The notes below the pieces were generated by a model, which was not told where the DNA came from, did no database searches, and saw nothing but the letters and a program-made list of their open reading frames with translations. A stretch of DNA of 64,000 nt from Echinococcus granulosus (Eukaryota; Platyhelminthes; Cestoda; Cyclophyllidea; Taeniidae): NCBI RefSeq assembly GCF_000524195.1, contig NW_020170425.1, positions 510,163 through 574,162 on the forward strand, written 5' to 3'. The translations under genes and the position numbers were made by a program. Of the stretch, positions 24,400 to 36,300 are shown piece after piece (position 1 is the first letter of the stretch; every line of letters begins with the position of its first letter).

Positions 24400-24720
24400 T
24401 TACTGCTGCTACCACTGCTGCAGTAGCTAAGCTCAGCTCAGTGCGTATGACAAGCTTGAGGGTTGTCAGGCTGATAAGCAAGCAGGCAGGCGCACGTGTA
24501 CCCTTCAAAAAGATTTGGAATCCATGATGAAGGGCTTTGAAACGATGGGGCGCACCTGGTCAACACCACCCTCGCGTCCTGACCTACTTTCAGGTTAACC
24601 TACTGATGACAGAAGATCCATGAAAGTTCACGTTCTGCCTCCGGTGAAAAATGCCTGTTTCAATTGCTAATTTCCGTGTCACGCTGAACTTACCAGGCCA
24701 CTTCGTGCAGGCAGTTATGG
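24400..24720. other. GC-richer island with a short open frame
   Basis: Base composition changes from AT-rich to mixed. On the + strand a frame is open for about 55 codons from about 24430 to 24595 (contains LQKDLESMMKGFETMGRTW) and meets a CAG|GTTAAC donor-like site near its end. No start codon context or homology was recognised, so this may be a stray exon or chance. Confidence 0.2.
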
Positions 24721-25894
24721 CAGATGTGCAAATGGTAAAGTAGGTCTGAAAATCTACAGAATATCAACTTCAATTCCGATTACTATTTACTTCGTGCGGT
24801 TTCACACTTGAGTACTCTACCCAACACAAAGCCCCAAATAAAATAAGTAACGTGTGGTTGTACACTAAGGGGAATTTTGGGAACTTAAAAGAGGGACGTA
24901 GTTTTTAAGTGATCTTTCCCAATGCGTATGGATTCGTGCCTACATACAAAGCAAATTTGTTCCGTTCTTGACAATTTAAATATATAAGTAAGCTTGGTTG
25001 CAAATTCATGGATTAAATAGGGTTTTTTTAAAGGAGTATCTTGCAATTTCTCGGCCATGCTTTTGCATTACGGAGTTATTAAGGAAATATTCATAAAGGC
25101 ATGTACCTCAAATAAGTAGGTAATTCAAAACAGGAAATCTCAATTCTACACCTAATGGTTTACCTCCGGTTCTGTCGTCTTTTAGCGGACAACTATAATT
25201 TCTTTGCTTTATGATTGTAACCAACTGGGTAGTTAACTTTGGCATTTTTATAAAGTGTTTTACATAACAAAATTGCTAGTTATGTATTTTTTTGTTAGAT
25301 CAACAGTTTGGAAATATTACTTGTGTAATTGATGCAAAAACTGGTGCGCTTTGAGGTGGGTGCCATCAAGCAGCATCAGTCCCCTTCGAATATTAATGGG
25401 CAACTAAGCGAAGATATGCAATAGATTTTCAGAAATGCACAGTGAGTGATCATGGGATAAAAATCAGTTATCAATGCAGTTCCGACTCGTGAAGTCAGAT
25501 GAATGAGATAGCTCAATGGGAGTTCATTGTAAAAAGTTTGAGATTACTGATGTCAACAATAATTGCGGCAATGTTATTGGTTTGAAACACGTAAAAAATG
25601 GCATCAGTCCATCATGGATTCTCAAGATGATGAAGTCTACTAAATAGGCTATCATTGTAGATAATAAAATGACCACATATTTTGGGTTTAATTTCATCGA
25701 AGTTGGGGAACCATGTTGTACTAGCAATAACAATACAAAAACAAGTGTATAATCTAGTGAATAATCCAAAAATAACATTAAGCTCAGAATGTATTTATCA
25801 GGAATAATTCTTATGTATAGTCCCTTGCTAAATAGCAGCCTAAGAATAATTAAAATGATCCTTGTTTGATTAATCTTGAGCACAATGTAAATTC

Positions 25895-26350
25895 GGCCGC
25901 GTAAAACCGGTCAAGCACGCAGGCCCAGGTAGGTAAACTATCTATGCGTGTTTGGCGTTACAGGCCAATTTTCTAGTCAGATAGGACGAGTGCGTGCTAA
26001 AGTGGAAAATTTAAGGAAAACAAAGAGGCCATATGGCTTACATGCCTTACAATTGAGTGGACTGCCTTGCGTGACCAGGCAGGTGGAAGGGCGCGGCGCC
26101 AAGTCATAGCGCCTGACGCCACTGTCCCTACGCCTCCCCAACCCTTAAAACCTCGATATTGCCGATGGTGAAATGACGGCGACAACGAATATGGTGACTA
26201 TGATGATAGAAATAGTGTCAACGCCCTAACCCTGGCACGACCTCTCGTTGAGTGAGTGAGGGGGGGGCCGTACGCGTCTGTAGTGTGGTGTTGTGCGGTG
26301 CGGTGACACGCGTACTGGTCTGTTTTCCGCGGTGAACATAAAAGTGATGT
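25895..26350. other. CpG-rich island with G8 run and inverted repeat
   Basis: This is one of the most CpG-dense stretches in the gap. It holds a run of eight G at 26260-26267 and an 8-bp inverted repeat, GTACGCGT at 26270-26277 and ACGCGTAC at 26308-26315, with a 30-nt loop rich in G and T. It could be a promoter or enhancer. No downstream coding exon was recognised on either strand. Confidence 0.35.
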
Positions 26351-29300
26351 GCGTGCCGCTTATGCGTCCCGGTACGTGTGATTCATGCTCTGTCTCTACC
26401 ATTCGTGTTTTCTTGTTGAAGGTTTTTAAGTGTCACAAGTTTCCCATTCCATTATCCATTTACTCGATCATATGCATCTAATTTACTCCATTAAACTTGA
26501 AGTGCAAACTACTACTAGGAAAACCGAGATTGAAATGATTCCACAGAGCCAATTGTTATCATTTTATTTTAAAATAAAACTTAGAAAATAAATGGTCTCT
26601 TTAGTTACAATTTTATTACTATTTTTAGGTACCATCCTAAAAAGTTTCAACTTAGAAACAGTCTCGGGTTTTTAACATTTTCAGATAATCGCACGGGTTA
26701 AAAAAGGAAAGGCACTTCTGTACTCAAAGGGAGACTAACTAACTAAATGGAAGGCAAATCAATTATTTTTAAGCGTGCGAGAGACCGCAATTAAATGGGT
26801 GTGGCTGAAACATTTAGTGAACTCATTTAGCTATCTCCAACTTCCCAATTCAAGCTTAGTTACGAAGACGCTCCCACGACATTTCCCAATGATGAATCAG
26901 CGGCGCATTCCAATCAACGATCAACCCACACTTAAGCCCGTAGCACATAAAAAAGCTTATTGAAAAAAGGCTTTCCCCAACCTGTGATAAATCAGTGTGT
27001 TTAAGTTTTACGCGTCGAACAATATCTAGCTGTCGATTATTATTTGTTGGTTAAATTCTAAGTAGTTTTCTCTAAACGCAGGTTTCTTATGTCTACATAG
27101 AATCGGCCAAGGTATCATGAATTGAATGGCCCAGTAAATAATTTTTTAATGTCATGTCAAGTATTCGTTACAATCTGTGTTTACAAATACGGGAATGATG
27201 CCAGAGAATCAAAGCGTCCAACGTTAGCTAGATGAATTCGTCGCTCGTCTAGGGGATCAAAATTTCAATCCTCAAGGATAAATCCTCAAGGTGAAGAAAT
27301 TAATGTCATTATTTCTGCAGTTTTGCACATAAAATCAAACGAAACATACATCAACCCTGTAAATTCCCTCATTTTAATTATAATTAATGCCACAATTCGT
27401 TAAAAGAACGTTAATTTTATAAAAGAGTGAAATTTTACTTCCCCAAAGTTATTAAAATTGATGACGTGAACGAGAAATCTGCTGAATGCTACTTTGATGC
27501 TATCACACAAAAGTATGATGAGGAGACCAGGCCTGGTCAACAAGCATGAAATGAGGAGTACGATGCAATTAGATGGGCGCCTAGCGCACGTACAGCTCTC
27601 ACAGGACCGTGGGGATTGTTCTTGACGCAAGTGATTCGAGGATTTTGATAGCACTTTTAATAATTAAATGTAGGCTTGTACATTGTACTCGGTCTTTTGC
27701 TAGTATCTACATATGATTCCTTGATATGCTAATTTGCATTTTAAGACAGATTTTTTGAATGCTGCACTTGTTTACCAAATTTAAAGTTGTCTGCATTACT
27801 GTTTTGATAGACCCAGGTATGGGTCGTTTTCTAAATTAGCATGGTTTCAATTTCATTTAAATTGTTAAATTGGTAGTGCTTTACCTCTGCTTTGCAGATA
27901 AATTGTAAATCTTCTAGACCATTATGACGCTTTAGATATATTCTGCAAGTAAACTGCAACCACACCGCTTATCTTGCTCATTTGTTGTATCATATCATCA
28001 AACAGTATATGCAACTGCTTGTTTTTACAGTGTCGACAGAATTGCTCAAATGTATGTACCAGAAAATTGCTTGTGACAGCATTTATGTGATGAGGAAGCA
28101 ATAAAGTTTAATTTACCAAGGCTTAGTCGTTCAGTATCTTACCTGCAACTTCTACATTGACTTGTCAAAGAGCTGATTTGGAGAAGCGGTTGCAATAAAA
28201 GTAACGCTGCAAACATCAAAATGCGCGTTTGCGTAAAAGTGCCGAAGTATATTTCATGTGGCACCTCCATGTCACTTACAATAGGGGCATATGAGTTGAT
28301 TTAATTTCATATCTCCATTAGGCATTTTTTAATGGTCATGCACAAACAACTCCTTATAAATTATTCTCATCTCACTAATCCCAACGCTTATGCTACTTCC
28401 ACAAATCGCTCACTTTAAGTTAATGACGAGTCAGGAGTTAGTAGCTTTAACCAAGGTGGAAAAATATGCTCCAGTTTATTTTTAAACCACCCAGGTTTTC
28501 ATACCAAGGAGTATCACCAAAAATTTGCTGGATAAAGTGCATCGAGGTCATTGCAGTTATTAAAAGTGGGAGATTAATCACTGAAGGCAATAAGTAACTG
28601 CCTAACTTGACTCTCCCAATTTCAACTCACCAGTTGTGTGTAAATTCGAGTCATTTAAGGCAACCTTCATAAAGGATTTTTAAATCTACTCCTTGCTGGG
28701 TTCTTTTGAAAAGCTCTTCGGGCGGTAATTATTCAACATACACATTCGGACTTTCGGTTAGGATCAAAAAGGATAAGTAAAGTAAATTTTGAAAATGCAA
28801 TGTAGCAATCAACAGGAGAGACGAATAAGCACAGAGGAATTCAGTTAATACCAATGGCGAGCTTATCTTACGACAACATCAAAAGAATTTTAAAATTAAT
28901 GCATTTTTTCCCGTAGCTAATGCATTATGAAGTAGTCGTCATTATATTCGTCGACCCTTTTGGGGGCAAAAGAGAAAATAGGTTGAAGGGGACATTCTAT
29001 ACGCATTATCAGGATACACAGCCGAAAAAGGTACATATTACCTTTCAATGTATGCTTAAAAGTTTTTAACGATGTCGTGGTTCATTAATTTACCCTTGTC
29101 AACATTTCCAATTCAGATTTGCTTCATAGTGATTTAAACAGACTTGTTTGGGTATACAGCAAATCACCTCTCATGACGTCCCTTAACTTCATGCGATATC
29201 CAAAAAAGTGGAGACGTCAGTAGAGAGAACATAAGGTCTCGCACTTTAAAAATTCTCCACAGACTAATTTCGATCAAATAACCCATTAAAGCCAGGATTG

Positions 29301-32300
29301 CTCTCTGCAAACCAGTTCATGCGACCAACGCGAGACAAAATATCACTTTGCCTTGACTTTAATTACTTGGCTCCTCTCTACTTTACTCTTATTCCATACT
29401 TTAAACATGATGTGCTTAAGGGACCATGTTATTTCAACAGGGAGTAAAATGTTGAATGGTAGAAGGAAAGTGTTTGGTTACCAAAGCATATTACTGAATT
29501 TGGAACATGGCGGATTCGTTTTGCAAGCCTAAGTGATCATCCGGAATTTTTCATTGTATTGAGCGAGACAACAAACTACATTGGTTCTGAGTCTTGAATT
29601 TTAGTACGAATTCTTAAAGCGAGTGCGTTTCGATATCTCGTATGGTTCCAAAACACCAAACCAGCAAGAAACTAAACTAGCAACACCATGAAAACTGGTG
29701 TTTTTGCGACTACTGGATACCACATCTTCAATTCCATAGAAACATTATTAAATTGCCTCCTGTAGAGTTTCTAGTAAGACGTGAAAAATGGATTGCGATT
29801 AAAAGGGAGTGCAAATTATTCGCTTATTTAGAACATCTCATCGCGCAGTTACTATTTAATTCTCATTTATTTTACTTAAGGTTGTGCATAACATAATAGA
29901 ATCCGAAGAAGTAGTAAAATAATCACTCTGCATCCAGTTTCACTAAAAACTGTCAGTAATAATATTTTTTTTTGCAGAAATCCAGCAGCTAACAATTATT
30001 TCTTGCATTGTCAGCACCGGTCGGCTTCCATACTTCAGCATCCGTCACCCACCTACACGAAGAGTTAACGTTGGTATTGAGGACATATGAGCCTGAAAAT
30101 GCTGATTAATCTCTCAGGGACAAGGAAACGGATGTCAAATTTTTTACTTAACGCCCCATCAGACACCGTCAGTCCACCCATGCGTGTGAAATTTCCGGCA
30201 TACCTGGTTTGGCGCATGAGTTCTAAGGGTTTCAGGGTTTAGATGGCATCCTTAGGAAAAAACCGTCTTAGATTTATGCCTGGCAAAGCCAATAAGTGAA
30301 TGTGTGCATGTATTTTAACATACTTCACTCAAAAATGGGGTAACACGCCTACAGGCACCACTTTTAGACCAAATTTCACTTTATTCAGAAATAAGTTCAT
30401 TACCATTGCGCTTTCCATCATTTAGAAGAGTCGAGTAGGAGAAACGATAATCACATTTCATTATACCTTTAAACATCCACCACTCAAGTATTCTAATAAG
30501 AATTTATTTATAGACCTCTTGCTTTCAACCTGATTTGCCGAAATTTAGAAAATTAAAAGTGGACATTGGAATCATCAGGAATGTTTTTCTGCACTTTCTA
30601 TCATATTTTTGGTTTCTGACCGAATCATTGCAATATTTATTGCATTTCAAGAATTTTGTCATTCACATCCTATTTTAACAATGTATTTTAATGTATACTG
30701 CTTGCCAGTTTGAAATTGATTTGTTCAAAGGCTGATGCGCCATGATATTGATGTTTGTTGTTTGATTTCAGGTAATGATTCAGCTATCATTCATGAAATC
30801 GGTATTTTCTAATTTGACGTACTTCTTATCATTTCTGATGTATCCATGACCAGCACTGAAACTTAAAGGTTGGCTTGAAATCTGACTACTGTGTTTGCCC
30901 TCTTCAGCTTCATTACATTGCACTAAAAAATCTTCAGTATCTTTCATTTCGTCAAAATGCGCTAGTATGCACGAAGGTGGGCGAAGTCTGTTGCGAGACA
31001 TGCCATCCATTGCGAATTCGGCCGCTTTGTCTGGAAATTAGTACTTCATCAATACTTTGCCTAGTAGATGCTAGTGACTCCTTCATATATTGAAATGCAC
31101 ATTTTCTTTGGCAAACAAGGCAAATTTTGTGTACTTTTTTTGTATCCTTACACAGCATTCAAGAAATATTTAGTTGGGCTTGCTGTAAGCACAAACACAG
31201 TTCAGCCAGCATTGCCTTGCTGTTTACTCCAAAGCAAACCGGCTAATGATGACCGGACCCATAAACACGTTTTCACGAATTAGACTTCTTTTAACTTTTG
31301 AAGAGCTTCTACACTGGTGTCTACACTTGTCCGAACTCGTTTTCATGACTGATTAAATGAGCTCCAATTGCATAATTAGTGAGGTTTTGGACCTTAGACT
31401 TTCTTTTGATGGGGTGAATTACGTATTCGCTAAATTTACTAGTGTTACCCACTGACAAGCAGGAGTTATCACGTCATCTATCGTTAATGGCGGGCTCTTT
31501 CTAATAGCATTCTATGAAAGGGTTGAGGAAGTTAGAACTCTGCTATAAATGAAATTTCCACGAGTTATCCTTGCTCACATCTTAGGGGATTTAAATAAAA
31601 GCGCTTCTTTGCAGCTAGCAAATATTGAGTTAAAGTGCATCTAATTTAGTACAATTTAATCACTGGTCGATCTGAGCATACAGTTAATAACCGTCTCATT
31701 ATTAACCTCCTATAAATTTTATGTTACCATGCCCCTACCCAAAAACACATTATTATGTATATTTTTCAAACCCATACTCTACTCGAAAATGTTTTGAACG
31801 TATGAGCATAAAATCAACAAATGTGTGCATAGAAAACAATGTCTAAACTGTACTAATCACTTTATGATGCCATTGAAAATAATAATAAATGGGTTTTATT
31901 TATGAGAATTACCCTCAAAACGATATTATCTGGGTTTTAAACAGACGAGCAACAATCCCAAAAATCGTGTCCTACATTTATTGACTCTCCAAATTCAAAG
32001 CCTTCCCTCACCTACAAATGGGCTTGTTAATAGGCAGTAAGATTATCTGGAAGTTAAAAATCATCATATTAAATGCCCTTTATCACATGCATCTCGTTAA
32101 AATTTCGCAAACAGCGCTATGGGATTTGCCAAACACATAGCCCTAGCTTCGACTTGGCATTAGGAATGACCTTTTCAGTAATATTGTCAGATAGACTGGC
32201 GTCAGTCCGCTATGCAGAAGTGTTCACTCGGAATGAATTGACCTTTAGACTAACAATCCCTGGCAGAAACTGCATGCTGCTGCTACTGCTGCTGTGCAAA

Positions 32301-35300
32301 ACGGCAGCAACAAAAACAGTACCAGCATTCGTGCAGTCCCATGGATGGGTTGATTTGTCTACCTTGTAAGTTTGTCCTTAAATAGTGTCGTTTGACAGAG
32401 CCTTCAGTTGTGGTCATCTTTCAATATACTGTTGTGCGTGCGCAAACAATGGTAGGATGGTTTTAAGAGCAAAAAAGTAAACCCCAAACTGGAAAAGGAG
32501 TGTTTGCACTTTGCAGAATATCTTTTTCCGCAAAGGAATGAAAGTGAAAAACAACCAAAGCAGAACTGGCAATGTTAGGTCATGACTAAGTTCATTTTGA
32601 CAATCAATGCTAAGATGCGTCTGAACCAGTTTTACTAAAAAGCTTTAAAAAATATTCAGTCACCTCTATTCATTCTTCTCCATTGTGAGTTATTGAGGGA
32701 TCTCAGGTATCCAGCCACAGCATGCAATTGGATTTACTAATACTTTTATATGCTTGACAAGTTGACGCAATGTCGTAGGCCAGTAATTCTCTCGAAAATG
32801 TTCACAAAGTGTGGGAGTTTCTTCCCCCTACCCAATATGACAATGATCTTTAAAATGAGTTTTCTTAGACACAGTTCTATTAATACGTTCAGTTTAGCCA
32901 TCTCAAACAGTGCAACGTAGCTTTTAGACCTACTGAAACTCAGCTCCTGGACATGAACAAGGTCTGTCGTGTTTCTACCAGCAGTCACAAAAACAAATCA
33001 CGGTAGGTCAAAGCTCCCTTTTGAGATAGTGAAAAACTAAGCCAAAGGCAAAATTGGCTTAGAAGAATTAGCAATCTTGATTTGTCATATGGGGATCATG
33101 TCAAACCCCAACTTTAATTATGTATAAAGAATAAGTGGTCATCAAAAGTGCCTACCTAGTCACTGCCACTTATCCATTGTTATTCATTCCTATTGAACTT
33201 TGCCAGTTGATGGAATTTAGAATTTAATGAGGTGGATCAAGTTTTAGAAATACAAGATTTTTCCGTTTACATTAAAAAATAAGTTTTGCCTGCGACTGTG
33301 AATGCGACAAGTCACCTAACGTGAGAGCCAACGGATAGAAACAGTGGTTCCCTTCTTCACTACTTTAACTTCAAAGGAGCTTAAAATCCTACGTCTTGCG
33401 AAGTCAGGTGGGACTTAGTTGTATTTAAGGGTAAGCTGACATCCTTTCAATCGACAATGATAATAAACCTTATGAACCTAGTTTCTTTAAGCTGTTTTTG
33501 TTCAATACAAATAACCGTTTTTGATTTAAAAAAGCTCTTGTTAATTGCACTATAAAGCATGAGTTAAAAAGGACCATAAAGCAAACACTTAAATGAGCAA
33601 ATAATAGCCATGGTCTATGCAAGAAATCTATTTTTAAAGTATGATCACTCAAGAGAATAAGAAGAACACTTTGAGAATAGTTTGGTACAGGTTTATGATA
33701 GGGATTAAAACCCTTGCCATCTCGGTTATTGAAATGCCCAAACAGTAAAAGGCCGATGAAGTAAGAAAGTAAGACCACACTTTGACAGTAATGTCCCTTT
33801 TATGCTTCAGGCTGCACTCAAATTTATGCAACAAAACACCTACACCCACAAATTTGATGGTTATGCTCCTCCTACTTAGTATTGGACCCTGCTCATTTTA
33901 TGGTGATTTTTTGTGGGTTAAAAGGAGAAACTAGGGTAAATTATCTCACATTTCATTTGCTTTAAAAGTAGCAAGCGTTTCCCGAATTTGTTCCGTTAAG
34001 TTGGGAGAATTGGGTAAAACCCTCTATACTTAACAGCTTTTTGTCAGAAATTGGCTAAAAATGCTAGAAAAAGTGAAATTTCAAATGCAATTTTGCCAAA
34101 TTGATTTATGAAGCTCTAAGAATATGTGTAATTTTTGCTCCTCTTAAACACACGCATAAGGCCCGAGATTGCAGTCGTACTTAGTTGACAATCATGAAGC
34201 ATGCATTAACTCCTCTAATGCTTGATTTTAAATAGAATGACGCATTTGATGACGCTGTCACGAGAGTGTATTTCAATTCAGAGTGAATGCTGCTTAGCTA
34301 GGTCATGCTCTCTATTTCTCATCAGCTAAATGGGTTTAATTCAAGGTTATTGGAGTTTTAAATGGATATTACTTTGTTTGGCAAAATGATGACATTGAAC
34401 TTACCTTTAACCTCATTTAGGAAATGACACTTATTGTAAGAAGGATCGGTTAGCATTCTTAGTAATTTATTGTTGTGCAACCCCATAGGTTAGGTCATTT
34501 TTCTTAGTTTGGGCGTAACATTGCAGTTCAATGCATTTATGCTTTCCATTACGGTGGTTAACTGGCGTCTGCACCTCTAATGTGTAATTTAACTGCTCTA
34601 CAATCCTTTATGCAAGTTGAAATCTTATACTGTGTGATTTTTCTTGCCCACATGAGTAGTGAACAGGGCAACCTAATATCTTCAGGGTGTTTTTGGTTTA
34701 GCTCATCAAAAAGAAAATCCTAAAAAAGAAGTATTACTCTTTTTTTTTTTTACGATTTTAGGCGATAGAAAAAGCCAGTTACTCGTCTAAATGAATGCAG
34801 TACACGTTGATGCAATGAAAGAGGCGTCTACACAAGTTTCGAATTAGCTTTACCACGCACTAATCTTATTTGAACATTGGCAATCGTGATTTACCAGACC
34901 TAGCGATACTTGAATGTCTCCAAAGTTATTACATCAATCAGCAGACACTTTTAAAATTTAATAACTAGGCAAAAGAGGAAATGTTGTATCTCCCTCGAAA
35001 CTTCTATTTTTGGTCGCGTGTTCACGGTAAGCGATAGACTGGCACAATTTTTTGGTTTATATGTGTTCCTGACCTTGCGTTCAGCTTGCCCACTGTGTGT
35101 GCTTATGAACGAGAGTAACTCGAAAAGCCGTTGTTCTCCTAGCAGTAGAGGAATGCATGAAAATTCGGTTAAATAATATGTATCGAAAGGCAAAAAAATC
35201 GAATGAATTTTGGGTGTGAGCATTTGTCCCACACGTACCTGCGGATTTTTGGGTCTTAGATTTGTATAACTTATCATAATCCAAAGGACGTGGTAGGGTA

Positions 35301-35939
35301 TAAGGAACTGAATTAGTCGTGTTTTTGATGGTTGGAGTAGATAATTCTAGGATCTTACTAGCTGTGCAGCAGGACTCCGTCAGATCCTATGTGGTATGGG
35401 TAATTAAGAGGAGTGAACTGCGCAATCATTTTGGCAGAAAAAAGGAATACTACCTACAAAATTTGGATAAATAATGAGTTATGACCTCATTTTCTTTCGC
35501 GCACCATTATGAATAAAACCTCATTCATCTTGACTATCAATAAAACGCAAATTATAAAATAGGTACAATTTGTTTTGTTGCTTGCTACTATTTTAATCTG
35601 GCTACTCTTCCATGATGGTGCTGTTAAAATTTTCAAAATTAACTTTGTAGCTAAAGGCTATCAACAAAGCACTCCAACATGCACTGTAATGGAACACTTT
35701 ATTTTCAAAACTGTGCTAAATAACGTCGTTTTATCATAATTGGTGCAGACCAATTGCAAAGAGATGATTTAATATTTAGCAAGTTTTCGAAATTTGTTAA
35801 GTTATTGTCAAAGAGAGACGTATCACGAAATAATACACTTCACTTTGCTAGCAAACTAACAAAACTGTACATTTCATTGGATAAATGAACTGCTTTTTAC
35901 TTACGACGACCTATCCGTCTTTGTGAATACAAAGAGGGA

Positions 35940-36300
35940 AAAAGCGAGGAAGACTGAGTGACTGAAAGAGAATGATAATTACAGAGGTGAATGATGGGCA
36001 AGGAGATAGTAAAAACGCACTAGAGACCATGGCAATGGTGACTTTAGCGTTCGCGGCAACGGCGGATGGGGTGGTCCTTATAATGATGTTTGCATGGTCA
36101 ATGGAGCCGCTTGTAGCGGACCGTTTGGCATTTACGAATTCCTTTCCCTAATGCATGTCGAGCCAAGTCTAAGGGAGGGAAGGGAGTAGGGATACGACCT
36201 ACCTGCCTGACTTAATGGCCTCCGCCCTTTCGTCGACCACAGGCGCGTGGCTTGCCAGACAGAAGGAGGATCATCACTACTCCCTCCCTCATCAACAATT
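35940..36300. other. GC-richer island with a 59-codon open frame
   Basis: A composition island in AT-rich DNA. On the + strand an ATG-initiated frame runs from 35972 to 36151 (59 residues). It contains a hydrophobic middle (TLAFAATADGVVLIMMFAW) that could span a membrane. No family is recognised and the ATG context is ordinary. The right part (36180-36300) is also CpG-richer but has no clear frame. Regulatory DNA is as likely as a small gene. Confidence 0.25.

Noticed and set aside
25524..25883. 119-codon hydrophobic open frame on the - strand
   Set aside because: Leu/Ile-rich translation of AT-rich DNA with irregular hydrophobic stretches. No motif of a receptor or transporter family, no splice context and no neighbouring exon.
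27430..27660. Protein-like fragments on the + strand (IDDVNEKSAECYFDAITQK, then stop, then RTALTGPWGLFLTQVIRG)
   Set aside because: Could be an old pseudogene, but no family was recognised, stops interrupt it, and no exon boundaries fit. Too weak to list.
34740..34751. T12 tract followed by an AG, as a splice acceptor
   Set aside because: No open frame or donor follows in a convincing way. Such tracts are frequent in this AT-rich gap.
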